A stretch of 64,000 bases of DNA from Frigoribacterium sp. VKM Ac-2836 (GTDB lineage Bacteria > Actinomycetota > Actinomycetes > Actinomycetales > Microbacteriaceae). Shown piece by piece: positions 26,827-35,410 of this stretch. Every line of letters starts with the position of its first letter. Position 1 is the first letter of the stretch. The notes under the pieces were generated by a model, which made no database searches, had not been told where the DNA came from, and was given only the letters and a program-made list of their open reading frames with translations. Both the position numbers and the translations under genes were made by a program. The stretch is from assembly GCF_013248995.1 (NCBI RefSeq), contig NZ_JABRPK010000001.1:434001-498000 (forward strand). Direction: 5' to 3'.

Positions 26827-26851
26827 AGACTAAGTCCAAGCTATGTTGGAC
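26827..26851. promoter_or_regulatory. Divergent promoter pair with shared operator dyad
   Basis: A plus-strand -10 (TATGTT, 26842-26847) and a minus-strand -10 (TAGTCT, 26832-26827) face away from each other in the 136-bp gap. Between and over them lies a dyad GTCCAA-N6-TTGGAC (26834-26839 and 26846-26851). A dimeric regulator bound here would affect both the LpxA-like operon and the aminotransferase operon. The regulator is not identifiable in the window. Confidence 0.45.
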
Positions 26852-26902
26852 GGCGGCGTGCACGCACGATCACCCACAACGTCTCAGAGGAAGCCCCATC
26901 CC

Positions 26903-28018
26903 ATGATCCCCATCACGAGCGTCGATTTCGGAACCGAGATCGAGGAGTCCGTCCTCGCCGTCCTCCGGTCGGGGATGATCGCGCAGGGGCCGAAGGTGGC
27001 GGAGTTCGAGGCGGCCTTCGCCGAGCGGTTCGGTGCTCGTCACGCCGTCGCGGTCAACAACGGCACGACCGCTCTCGTGGCAGCGCTCGAGGTCCTCGAC
27101 CTCGGTCCCGGTGACGAGGTCATCACGACGCCCTTCACGTTCGTCGCGACCCTCAACGCCATCCTCGCGACCGGGGCGACGGCACGGTTCGCCGACATCC
27201 GGGAGGACGACTTCAACCTCGACCCGTCATCCGTCGAGGCGCTCGTCACCGACCGGACCCGTGCCATCATGCCCGTCCACCTGTACGGGCAGATGGCTGA
27301 CATGGTCGCGATCTCCGACATCGCCACGCGCCACGGTCTGGCCCTCGTCGAGGACTCGGCCCAGTCGCACGGGGCGAAGGTGGGCGATTCGTTCGCCGGG
27401 ACCTTCGGCATCGGCACCTTCTCGTTCTACGCGACCAAGAACATCGCCACGGGCGAGGGCGGCATGATCACGACGTCCGACGACCGCGTGGCCGATCGTC
27501 TCCGTGTCCTTCGCAACCAGGGCATGCGTGCTCGCTACCAGTACGAGTTCCCCGGCAACAACTACCGGCTCACCGACCTCCAGGCCGCCGTGGGGCTGCC
27601 GCAGCTCCTGCGGTACGACGAGGTCGTCCGTGCCCGCCAGGCCAACGCCGCCCTCCTGTCGGAGCGACTCGCGGACGTCCCAGGCGTCGTCACGCCTCGA
27701 GAGCTGGCCGGTCGTCGTCACGTGTGGCACCAGTACACCGTCCGCATCACGCCTGAGGCGGGAGTCTCGCGGGACGAGATGGCCGCGGGCCTGACCGAAG
27801 CCGGTGTCGGTTCCGGGGTCTATTACCCCGCCCTCCTCGGGGACTACGACGCCTACCGGAACCACCCGAGGGTCGCCCAGCACGACGAGACGCCGGTTGC
27901 CGCCCGCATCGTGGGTGAGGTCCTCTCGTTGCCGGTCCACCCCAACGTCGGAACAGCGGGAATCGACACGATCGCCACCGCCGTCTCGGCCGTCGTCTCG
28001 GCCGGTGCCCGCCGATGA
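26903..28018 (+). CDS. DegT/DnrJ/EryC1/StrS sugar aminotransferase
   Basis: A 371-aa PLP-dependent aminotransferase acting on keto nucleotide sugars. It shows the N-terminal IAQGPKVAEFE, NNGTTAL, PFTFVAT, the Asp-containing VEDSAQSHGA, the PLP Lys179 in SFYATKNI and the GEGG turn. The family members closest in context are GnnB/WbpE, which form 3-amino UDP-GlcNAc derivatives with a partner oxidoreductase; one is encoded immediately downstream (ATGA overlap). The ATG at 26903 is preceded by AGAGGAAG about 9 nt away. Exact substrate is inferred only. Confidence 0.88.
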   Translation: MIPITSVDFGTEIEESVLAVLRSGMIAQGPKVAEFEAAFAERFGARHAVAVNNGTTALVAALEVLDLGPGDEVITTPFTFVATLNAILATGATARFADIREDDFNLDPSSVEALVTDRTRAIMPVHLYGQMADMVAISDIATRHGLALVEDSAQSHGAKVGDSFAGTFGIGTFSFYATKNIATGEGGMITTSDDRVADRLRVLRNQGMRARYQYEFPGNNYRLTDLQAAVGLPQLLRYDEVVRARQANAALLSERLADVPGVVTPRELAGRRHVWHQYTVRITPEAGVSRDEMAAGLTEAGVGSGVYYPALLGDYDAYRNHPRVAQHDETPVAARIVGEVLSLPVHPNVGTAGIDTIATAVSAVVSAGARR

Positions 28019-28974
28019 GTCGTCAGCGCATCGCCCTCGTCGGCGCCGGGGTCATGGGCAGTCACCACGCCCGGGTCATCTCACAGTCCCCGTCGGCCGA
28101 CCTCGTGGCGCTCGTCGACCCGTCGCCCGACACGGGAAGGCTCGTGGCCGAGCGATACGGAGCACGGTGGAGTCCCGAGCTGCCGGACCTCGACGACGTC
28201 GACGGGGTGGTCGTCGCCGCCCCGACCGAATACCACCGACGGATCGCCCTGGACGTCCTCGAATCCGGCACTCCGTTGCTCATCGAGAAGCCCGTGGCCG
28301 CCGACCTCGGCGTCACCCGTGAGATCCTCGCGGTCGCCGACGGTCGCGACATCCCACTGATGTGCGGGTTCCTCGAGAGGTTCAACCCCGCGGTGTTGAC
28401 GGCGGCATCCATCGTCGAGGCGCCCGTCCACCTCACGGCGGTGAGGCACTCGCCGTACGCTCCGCGCATCCGGACGGGTGTGGGCTGGGACCTCCTCGTC
28501 CACGACGTCGACCTCGCGCTGCGGTTCCTGGGTGACGAGCCGTCGAGGGTCCGGTCGTCCCTCGGGCACTTCCACCCGACCTCCGGGTCCGACTCCGAGG
28601 ACGTCGCCGAGGCGGTCCTGAGTTACGCCGACGGGGGAGTGGCCCACGTGTCGGCGAGCCGGGTCGGCCAGCGGAAGATCCGGCAGCTGTCCATCTACGA
28701 GCTGGATCGGCTCGTCGAGGTCGACCTCCTCCGCCGCGACGTCACCGTCTATCGTCACGTCTCCGAGAACTCCGCGGACGGCGAGGGGCGTGGTTACCGG
28801 CAACAGACGGTCATCGAGATCCCCGAGATGCTCACGTCACAAGAGCCGCTCACGGCTCAATTCGAGAAGTTCCTGTCCCTCGCGGCCGGCCAAGGGGATG
28901 CCTCCGCGGAGCGCGCCTCCGTCCTGCCCGCGCACGTCGTCGTCGACCAGGTCATCTCCGGCGGGCTCGGGTGA
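28015..28974 (+). CDS. Gfo/Idh/MocA-family sugar-nucleotide oxidoreductase
   Basis: A 319-aa NAD(P)-dependent dehydrogenase. It has the Rossmann loop ALVGAGVMGSHHARV, VVVAAPTEYH, the catalytic lysine Lys92 in IEKPVA and the C-terminal VHDVDLALRF with the usual Asp/His pair. The length equals GnnA/WbpB enzymes (about 315-320 aa), which oxidise C3 of UDP-GlcNAc or its uronate for the aminotransferase. It is coupled on both sides (ATGA from the aminotransferase, GTGA into gtrA). A role as an inositol or other sugar dehydrogenase is less likely in this context. Confidence 0.85.
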   Translation: MSRQRIALVGAGVMGSHHARVISQSPSADLVALVDPSPDTGRLVAERYGARWSPELPDLDDVDGVVVAAPTEYHRRIALDVLESGTPLLIEKPVAADLGVTREILAVADGRDIPLMCGFLERFNPAVLTAASIVEAPVHLTAVRHSPYAPRIRTGVGWDLLVHDVDLALRFLGDEPSRVRSSLGHFHPTSGSDSEDVAEAVLSYADGGVAHVSASRVGQRKIRQLSIYELDRLVEVDLLRRDVTVYRHVSENSADGEGRGYRQQTVIEIPEMLTSQEPLTAQFEKFLSLAAGQGDASAERASVLPAHVVVDQVISGGLG

Positions 28975-29453
28975 CGGTGGCGTCGGACGCTGAGTTGGGG
29001 ACCGAGGGTGCGCCCGATCCCTCGTCGGGGGCCTGGGATCGCATCCGCTCGTCGCCGGTCGTTCGATACCTCGCGGTCGGCGGGTCCGCCTTCCTCGTCG
29101 ACCTGGGGTTGCTCGCGCTCTTCCACGAGGCACTCGGATGGACGCTCTGGGTGGCGACCGGCTCGGCCTTCCTCCTGAGCTTCGTCTACACGTACACGTT
29201 GCAGCGACTGGCCTTCGGCTCGAAGCTCCCGCACGGGAGCGCCCTCTTCCGGTACACCCTTCTCGTCGCGGCGAACACCGTGGTGACGGCGTTCCTGGTG
29301 TCGGTGGCATCTCCGGCCGTCGGCTGGGTGGCGGCGAAGGTCCTGACGACCGCGGTCACGACGGTGTGGAACTTCTTCGCTTACAAACACTGGGTCTTCG
29401 CGACCCCGACCACAGGGCGTCGCGCCCTCGACGGCCACGAGGAGGCCCCCTGA
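28971..29453 (+). CDS. GtrA-family membrane protein
   Basis: A 160-aa protein with four membrane segments (about residues 40-60, 62-80, 95-115 and 120-140), beginning YLAVGGSAFLVDLGLLAL and ending WNFFAYKHWVF, the GtrA signature. GtrA-like proteins help move polyprenyl-phosphate-linked sugars across the membrane. The next gene encodes a DPM-like glycosyltransferase that would make such a lipid-linked sugar. The start is GTG within the preceding stop (GTGA), and the stop touches the next ATG (TGATG). Confidence 0.9.
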   Translation: MTVASDAELGTEGAPDPSSGAWDRIRSSPVVRYLAVGGSAFLVDLGLLALFHEALGWTLWVATGSAFLLSFVYTYTLQRLAFGSKLPHGSALFRYTLLVAANTVVTAFLVSVASPAVGWVAAKVLTTAVTTVWNFFAYKHWVFATPTTGRRALDGHEEAP

Positions 29454-30427
29454 TGTTCCGAGGTGCCGTGGTGGCCGCTGTGGTCCCCGCCTACAAAGAA
29501 GAATCGATGATCGAACGGGTCATCGAGACCATGCCCGACTACGTCGACCACATCGTGATCGTCGACGACTGCAGTCCCGACCGGACGAGTGAGGTCGTCC
29601 GCGCCTCGTCCGATCCCCGCGTCGACCTGATCCGTCACGAGGTGAACCAAGGCGTGGGCGGAGCCATCATCACCGGTCACACCCGGGCCATGGACCTCGG
29701 CGCGGACGTCAACGTCATCATGGCCGGCGACGCCCAGATGGACCCGGCGTTCCTGCCGGACCTGCTCGACCGGGTCACGGATGGGGGGTACGGGTTCGCC
29801 AAGGCCAACCGCTTCTTCTCACCCGAGTCCTTCGAAGGCATGCCGCGCTATCGGGTCCTCGGCAACATCGGGTTGTCCTTCATGACCAAGCTCGCGTCGG
29901 GTTACTGGCACCTGTTCGATCCGCAGAACGGCTACACCGCCATCCGTACGAGCGTCCTCAGGCGGTTGCCGCTGCAGAACGTCGCCCGACGCTACTCGTT
30001 CGAGAACGACCTGCTCATCCATCTCAACATCCTCCAGGTCCCTGCCGTCGACGTCCCGATCCCCGCGGTCTACGGAGACGAGGTCTCCAGCATCAAACTG
30101 AGCAAGGTCGTCCCCGAGCTCGTGAACCTCTTGGGCAAAGGCTTCCTGCGCCGGATCTGGTATCGCTACGTGTTGTGGTCGTTCAGCCCGATCGCACTGC
30201 TCCTCGTCCTCGGTGTCGTCCTCTTCGGTTTCGGTGTCGCCATCAGCATCTGGATCGTGTTCCTGTCGGTCACGTCGGTGATCGCGACGGCAGCGACCGT
30301 GATGCTCGCAGCGTTGCCTCTCATGATCGGCACGCAACTGCTGATCAGTGCACTCCAACTCGACATCCAGGCGAGTCCGGACACGCCGGACGCGCACCCG
30401 TTCGGCCCACAAGAAGACCTCGCGTGA
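29453..30427 (+). CDS. Polyprenyl-phosphate glycosyltransferase (DPM/GT2 type)
   Basis: A 324-aa enzyme whose GT-A domain (residues 1-220) has VVPAYKEESMIERVI, IVIVDDCSPDRT, NQGVGGAI and MAGDAQMDP (DxQMDP metal site), typical of dolichyl-phosphate and undecaprenyl-phosphate sugar synthases. Two C-terminal membrane helices follow (about 245-300). It would load a sugar onto undecaprenyl phosphate for flipping by the adjacent GtrA protein. GAGGAGG lies 7-8 nt before the ATG, the strongest ribosome site in this operon. Confidence 0.88.
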   Translation: MFRGAVVAAVVPAYKEESMIERVIETMPDYVDHIVIVDDCSPDRTSEVVRASSDPRVDLIRHEVNQGVGGAIITGHTRAMDLGADVNVIMAGDAQMDPAFLPDLLDRVTDGGYGFAKANRFFSPESFEGMPRYRVLGNIGLSFMTKLASGYWHLFDPQNGYTAIRTSVLRRLPLQNVARRYSFENDLLIHLNILQVPAVDVPIPAVYGDEVSSIKLSKVVPELVNLLGKGFLRRIWYRYVLWSFSPIALLLVLGVVLFGFGVAISIWIVFLSVTSVIATAATVMLAALPLMIGTQLLISALQLDIQASPDTPDAHPFGPQEDLA

Positions 30428-32004
30428 GAGAAGCGGACGGGCGTCGCGGAGGCCGCCTCACCGGAGTCGCCCTGGCGATCATCGCCCCCCTCCTGGCCTT
30501 CGTGGCCCTGATGTCGTGGGGGCTGTCCAGCCCGGTCGGCTCCAGTCCGGACGACGACTTCCACCTCGCCAGCATCTGGTGTGCCGCAGGCGACGAGGTC
30601 GGGACCTGCGAGCCGTCTCCCACGGCGGACAACCGGGAGATCTCCGAGAAGCTCCTCAGGTCGCACGTCTGCTTCGCCTTCTACCCGGACGCCAGCGCCG
30701 CCTGCCAGCCGGGAGATCTGAGCGACGTCCAAGCCCCGCTGATCGATTCCGAGCGCGGTAACTTCGCGGGACTCTATCCGCCCGTCTTCTACGGCACGAT
30801 GTCGTTGTTCGCGGGCGACAATCTCGAGACGTCGGTCCTCGTCATCAGAGCGGTCAACTCGTTGCTGATGGTCGGGCTGATGACGGCCGTGGTCGTCGTG
30901 GCACCGAGACGTCTCAGGATGCCCGCTGTCCTGGGAGTCGTGGGCACCGCCGTTCCCCTGGCCCTGTTCATCGTCCCGTCCACCAACCCCAGCAGTTGGG
31001 CCGTCATCTCGGCGGCCACGCTGTGGCCCGCTCTGATGACCTGGTACGCGTCCACCGGTTGGCGACGCGTGGCGTCGGGCGTCCTCGCCACCCTCGCGGT
31101 GTTCCTGGGCGGAGGCGCTCGGGCGGACGCAGCTCTCTTCGCGGTCCTCGCGATGGTGGCCGTCGTCGTCCTCTCGGCCGAGCGATCCCGGAGGTTCCTG
31201 GTCTCGTCCGTCCTGCCGGTCGCGTTGGCCGTCGTCGCGGGGCTCTTCTTCCTCTCGGGGAGGCAAGGTTCACAGGTGGGCAGCGGCCTGCCCAACGCGG
31301 ATGGCGACCAGCGCGGGCTCCGATTCCTGATCGGTGAGAACCTCCAACAGGTGCCGTCCCTCTTCGCCGGTATCTTCGGCAACGGCTCGAATCTCGGATG
31401 GCTCGATACTCCGGTGCCCGCGGCGACCTGGGTTCTGGGTCTCAGCATCTTCTTCGCCCTCGGTTTCGTGGGCATCGGCGTCGTCGACCGACGGAAGACC
31501 GTCGTCGTCGCCGCCGCCTTCGCGGGACTCTGGCTGATCCCCACGGTGCTCCTCGTGCAGACCAGGGCTCTCGCGGGGTCGCAGGTGCAGCCCCGCTATG
31601 TGCTCCCGATCGCCGTGATCCTGCTCGGCCTCACCCTGGTCGCGACCCGATCCGGACGGCCGCGGCTCGGCCGCGCTCAGATGGTCTTCGTGATCGCGGG
31701 ACTGAGCCTGGCCAATGCGCTCGCTCTGCACGGCAACATGCGACGGTACGTCACCGGGCTCGACGTCGACGGATGGAACCTCGACGCCGGCCTGGAGTGG
31801 TGGTGGCCCGCGGCCCCGTCACCCTCACTCGTGTGGGTGGCCGGATCGGCGGCGTTCACGCTGTGTCTCGTGGCTCTGGCGGCGGTGCTCGAACGCTCCG
31901 ACGAGCGAGATGCGTCGGCGAGAGCAGACGTGCCGGGCCACGACCGTGACGGAGCGGTCGATCAGGACGACGAGAGGACTCGGCCGACCGTCAACGTCGT
32001 GTGA
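30424..32004 (+). CDS. DUF2142-like polytopic membrane protein
   Basis: A 526-aa integral membrane protein with about 10-12 hydrophobic segments and a large extracytoplasmic loop after the first helix. The loop starts with the acidic SSPDDDFHLASIWC motif, which is characteristic of DUF2142 and reminiscent of GT-C enzymes that use an Asp in the first loop. It probably transfers a lipid-linked sugar made by the upstream GtrA/DPM pair on the outer face (inferred). The GTG is coupled to the preceding stop (GTGA). Its 3' end overlaps the convergent glycosyltransferase by 14 bp. Confidence 0.78.
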   Translation: MREADGRRGGRLTGVALAIIAPLLAFVALMSWGLSSPVGSSPDDDFHLASIWCAAGDEVGTCEPSPTADNREISEKLLRSHVCFAFYPDASAACQPGDLSDVQAPLIDSERGNFAGLYPPVFYGTMSLFAGDNLETSVLVIRAVNSLLMVGLMTAVVVVAPRRLRMPAVLGVVGTAVPLALFIVPSTNPSSWAVISAATLWPALMTWYASTGWRRVASGVLATLAVFLGGGARADAALFAVLAMVAVVVLSAERSRRFLVSSVLPVALAVVAGLFFLSGRQGSQVGSGLPNADGDQRGLRFLIGENLQQVPSLFAGIFGNGSNLGWLDTPVPAATWVLGLSIFFALGFVGIGVVDRRKTVVVAAAFAGLWLIPTVLLVQTRALAGSQVQPRYVLPIAVILLGLTLVATRSGRPRLGRAQMVFVIAGLSLANALALHGNMRRYVTGLDVDGWNLDAGLEWWWPAAPSPSLVWVAGSAAFTLCLVALAAVLERSDERDASARADVPGHDRDGAVDQDDERTRPTVNVV

Positions 32005-33145
32005 CGGACGAGACGTCCGAGTAAGCGCTCAGATGGGCCTCGGCGCAGTGGCCCCAGGTGAACTCTCGCGCCCGTCGGCCGGCTGCGCGCGCGAGGTCCT
32101 GTCGGCCCTCAGGATCGTCGAGCAGTCGCCCCAGGACCTCGGTGATGCTCCCGACCTCGGGTTCGCAGTAGGCCACGGCGTCACCGCCGACTTCGGGCAG
32201 GGCGAGCCGCCGTGTCGTGAGGACGGCTGCCCCGCACGACATCGCCTCGAGGACGGGTAGACCGAATCCTTCGCCGGTGCTGGGGTAGACCACGACCGTG
32301 GCTCCACCCAGGAAGGCCGACAGGTGGTCCAGGGGAAGGTAGCCGAGGTGTCGAAGGGGCGCACCCTCGACGTCGCCGGCGGCTTCCAGTCGCTCTCGCG
32401 CCAGGGCATCCCATCCGAGACCTCCTGCGACGAGGAGAGGGGGGACGTCCGGGGAACCCGCCCTGAGACGCTCGTGGGCTTCGACCAGGGCGGGGACGCT
32501 CTTGCGGGGTTCTACCGTGCCGAGGAACGCGATCCAGCCGAGCTGGGGATCGAGTCCGTGGTCGCGGGCGAAGGCGGCCGTCGCTGCAGCGGTGGGCGGG
32601 CCGAAGACGGCCGGGTCGACTCCGTGCAGGGCGACGGTCACCGGGCCGGATGGCGGTCCCGCGAAGTGGGCGATCTCGGAGGCGGTGGCTCTGCTGGGGG
32701 CGACGGTACCGGCGGCCATGCGCCTACCCAGCCGGATCCAGGTGGTGAAGAAGGTTCGCTTGAGGAACGAGTGCTCGTGTGGCGAGCTGAAGAAGGTGGC
32801 GTCGTGCACGGTGACGATGCTGTGGCGCCCCGCCAGCAACGAGAACGTGTAATGGGGAGAGTGGATCACGCGGACACGTCGGCGTCGAGCCACGAGGGGG
32901 AGCCCGATCTGCTCCCAGAGGAGACGCAGGGGACGAACGCCTACCAGTCGTGGTGCCGCCACGTAGTGATGATGCGGAGCCTGCGCGGCGAGCCAGGGGA
33001 GGTCTGTGGCCTTGACGACGACGTCGATGCTCGTCCCCTGCTCGGTGAGGCCGCGCAGCAAGCCGGCGATGTAACGCGCGACCCCTCCCTTGTTGGGAGG
33101 CAGTGACGTGGCGTCCAAGAGGACGGGGGTGCGCGTCGGCGCCAT
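31991..33145 (-). CDS. Glycosyltransferase, GT4 type
   Basis: A 384-aa GT-B enzyme. It has the acceptor loop LPPNKGGVARYIAGLL, HSPHYTF, IVTVHDATFF, the hinge APSRATASEIAHF, the donor site GTVEPRKSVPALVEA and the C-terminal GEGFGLPVLEAMSCGAAVLTT motif. It is third in the minus-strand Wzm-Wzt operon, with the start touching the stop of wzt (TGATG). It therefore probably assembles the polymer that the transporter exports. The frame open to 33436 lies within wzt and is not real. Confidence 0.88.
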   Translation of the reverse strand: MAPTRTPVLLDATSLPPNKGGVARYIAGLLRGLTEQGTSIDVVVKATDLPWLAAQAPHHHYVAAPRLVGVRPLRLLWEQIGLPLVARRRRVRVIHSPHYTFSLLAGRHSIVTVHDATFFSSPHEHSFLKRTFFTTWIRLGRRMAAGTVAPSRATASEIAHFAGPPSGPVTVALHGVDPAVFGPPTAAATAAFARDHGLDPQLGWIAFLGTVEPRKSVPALVEAHERLRAGSPDVPPLLVAGGLGWDALARERLEAAGDVEGAPLRHLGYLPLDHLSAFLGGATVVVYPSTGEGFGLPVLEAMSCGAAVLTTRRLALPEVGGDAVAYCEPEVGSITEVLGRLLDDPEGRQDLARAAGRRAREFTWGHCAEAHLSAYSDVSSVTRR

Positions 33146-34386
33146 CAGGCGGTGAGGGCCCGTGCCGCCGCCTTGATGCGGATGACACCGCTCGCCTCGT
33201 CGTCGTCCGCGACGACGAAACGCGCCGCTTGTCGCTGGATGGCGATGTGCGCCCCGTTGGGCTGGGCGAGGAAGGTGTGGACGAAGTACGGCCCCCCGCC
33301 GAGCTGGACGTCGCTCAGGCGGTACTCGACGGCTGCGGTTCCCCGGAGAGGCTCGTGAGCGAGCCCGAGCATCCTGCTGTCGGTGCCGTAGACCTGGGTT
33401 CCTAGATTCGTCTCGATCTTGAACCCGCTGTGCCAACGGTCGAGAGGAGTCGTGTGGCTGAACTCGATGCGGACGAGGAGGGTGTCACCAGGCTGCACCT
33501 CGGCCCCGGGCTCGCGGCCTTCGACGATCACCTCGGTCTTGGTCACGGCACCGGGGTTGGCGTCCTCTTCGGGCTCCGCGGCCTCGGCCTCGGCGATGCG
33601 ACGCCCCTCGAGGATGTCACGGAAGTTCTTGACGGCGTCGGCGGCGGACCCTTGGAACTTGACTTCTCCACGCGACAACACGACGGCCTGGTCGCACAGC
33701 TCCTGCACCTGTCCGAGGGAGTGGCTCACGAGGATGATGGTCCGACCCTGTTGCTGGAATTCTCGGATCTTGTCGAGGCACTTGCGTTGGAACGCCTCGT
33801 CCCCGACCGCGAGCACCTCGTCCACGAGCAGGACGTCGGGATCGGTGTGGATGGCGACGGCGAAGGCGAGACGAACGTACATGCCCGACGAATAGAACTT
33901 GACCTGGGTGTCGATGAAGTCGCCGATGCCGGAGAACGTCAGGATGTCGTCGAACTTGTCCTCGGTCTCGGCCTGGGACAGGCCGAGGATGGATGCGTTG
34001 AGGAAGACGTTCTCGCGTCCGGTGAGGTCGGGGTGGAAGCCCGCCCCCAGCTCGAGCAGGGCAGCCAGCCGGCCCCGTCGCGTGATGGTGCCCTTCGTGG
34101 GCTCGATGATGCCGCCGATGGCTTTGAGCAACGTGCTCTTGCCGGAGCCGTTGGGGCCCAGGAGCCCGATCGTGGACCCCGCGGGGATGTCCAGTGAGAC
34201 GTCTTTGAGAGCCCAGAACTCTTCGCTGTGCCGACGGCCGGCTCGGCCGAGCGTCACCAGACGCTCCTTGAGCGAATTGTCCTTCCGGATGACGAACTTC
34301 TTGGACACGTTCGAGATCGACACGACGGTCGGTCGGTCGTCGGTGCCGTCGAGTCGGCCCGGGGCGTTGTCTTGCGTGATGCTCAT
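33145..34386 (-). CDS. wzt: Polysaccharide ABC transporter ATP-binding protein
   Basis: A 413-aa Wzt-type ATPase. The nucleotide-binding domain (about residues 20-280) has Walker A GPNGSGKST (77-85), the ABC signature YSSGMYVRLAFAVA and Walker B VLLVDEVLAVGD. A C-terminal domain of about 130 residues is rich in beta strands, like the carbohydrate-binding domain by which Wzt recognises the end of its polysaccharide. It pairs with the permease at 34406-35332. The ATG at 34386 matches the family length; the extension to 34461 overlaps the permease. Confidence 0.92.
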   Translation of the reverse strand: MSITQDNAPGRLDGTDDRPTVVSISNVSKKFVIRKDNSLKERLVTLGRAGRRHSEEFWALKDVSLDIPAGSTIGLLGPNGSGKSTLLKAIGGIIEPTKGTITRRGRLAALLELGAGFHPDLTGRENVFLNASILGLSQAETEDKFDDILTFSGIGDFIDTQVKFYSSGMYVRLAFAVAIHTDPDVLLVDEVLAVGDEAFQRKCLDKIREFQQQGRTIILVSHSLGQVQELCDQAVVLSRGEVKFQGSAADAVKNFRDILEGRRIAEAEAAEPEEDANPGAVTKTEVIVEGREPGAEVQPGDTLLVRIEFSHTTPLDRWHSGFKIETNLGTQVYGTDSRMLGLAHEPLRGTAAVEYRLSDVQLGGGPYFVHTFLAQPNGAHIAIQRQAARFVVADDDEASGVIRIKAAARALTA

Positions 34387-34405
34387 GGTGTGGCGTCCTG
34401 TGTCT

Positions 34406-35332
34406 CTAGAGTTCCTGGGCGAAGTTGCCCTGCAACCTCGCGAAGACGCGGTGGAAGGCATAGACGAGGACGAGGCCTATGAGCGTCGCGATGCCCATCC
34501 GGAGCAGGAGTTCGTCGGGGTACGGGGTGTCGGCGCCACCTATCCAGAAGGCGCGGTGGAAGCCGAGGACGGCGAGTGTGATCGGGTTGTCCGTGTAGAG
34601 CTGCAACAACCAGCCGTGGCTGGCGGCAAGGCGATCGGAGACCATGCTCCAGGAGTAGACGATGGGGGACGCCCACATGGCCAGCATCAGCAGGACCTCG
34701 ACGAGGTACTGCATGTCTCGCAGGTACACGTTCAGTGCGGCGAGCAGGAGGCCGAAGGCCACGCCGTAGACCAGGACCAGCAGCACGGACGGGAAGAAGT
34801 ACAGGATGTCCCAGTGCCAGGGGATGGCGCCGGTGACGATCGTCGCGCCGACCAGGACGACGAGCTGGATGCCGAAGTTGAACAGCGCCGATCCGATGCT
34901 CGCGAGCGGATAGATCTCGCGGGGCGTGTAGACCTTCTTGATCAGGCCGCCGTTGCTGACGATGGACGAGGTCGACCCCGCGATCATCTCGCTGAACAGA
35001 CCGTAGATCGTGAGCCCCGAGAAGATGTAGACCGCGAACTCGGGAATGCTCCGAGCGGCTCCGAGGATCTGCCCCATCACGAAGTAGTAGATGATCAGCT
35101 GCGTGATCGGACGGATCAGGGTCCAGACGAAGCCGAGCGCGCTGTCCTTGTACCGGGACTTGAGGTCGCGGCGAATCAGGAGGTCGAGCAGTTGCCGGTG
35201 CGCGAAGATCTCACGCACGATGCCGAAGGTGCCACCGAACACCTTGGAAGGCTGCCCGGCCACCACCATGGGTTCACTGTCGAGTCGAGCGAACCTCTCG
35301 CCGGGGGCCGTACTGGGTGTGGTCGTTGCCAT
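34406..35332 (-). CDS. wzm: Polysaccharide ABC transporter permease
   Basis: A 308-aa ABC-2 type permease with about six membrane helices. A cytoplasmic N-terminal amphipathic stretch (LLIRRDLKSRYKDSALGFVW, the usual TagG/Wzm signature) precedes the first helix. It forms the channel for lipid-linked polysaccharide or teichoic-acid-like polymer with Wzt. AGGGG lies about 10 nt before the ATG. First gene of its operon. Confidence 0.92.
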   Translation of the reverse strand: MATTTPSTAPGERFARLDSEPMVVAGQPSKVFGGTFGIVREIFAHRQLLDLLIRRDLKSRYKDSALGFVWTLIRPITQLIIYYFVMGQILGAARSIPEFAVYIFSGLTIYGLFSEMIAGSTSSIVSNGGLIKKVYTPREIYPLASIGSALFNFGIQLVVLVGATIVTGAIPWHWDILYFFPSVLLVLVYGVAFGLLLAALNVYLRDMQYLVEVLLMLAMWASPIVYSWSMVSDRLAASHGWLLQLYTDNPITLAVLGFHRAFWIGGADTPYPDELLLRMGIATLIGLVLVYAFHRVFARLQGNFAQEL

Positions 35333-35365
35333 GGGTCGAGACCCCTTCTACGTCAGAACTGAAGC

Positions 35366-35371
35366 ACTCTA
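35366..35371 (-). promoter_or_regulatory. -10 box TAGAGT of the wzm-wzt operon
   Basis: TAGAGT on the minus strand lies in the 78-bp gap after the large glycosyltransferase gene and predicts a leader of about 30 nt carrying AAGGGG before wzm. No convincing -35 was seen. Confidence 0.4.
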
Positions 35372-35410
35372 CCCCGCCGCGTGTGGACACTCGGCGGGGC
35401 ACGGAACGGA

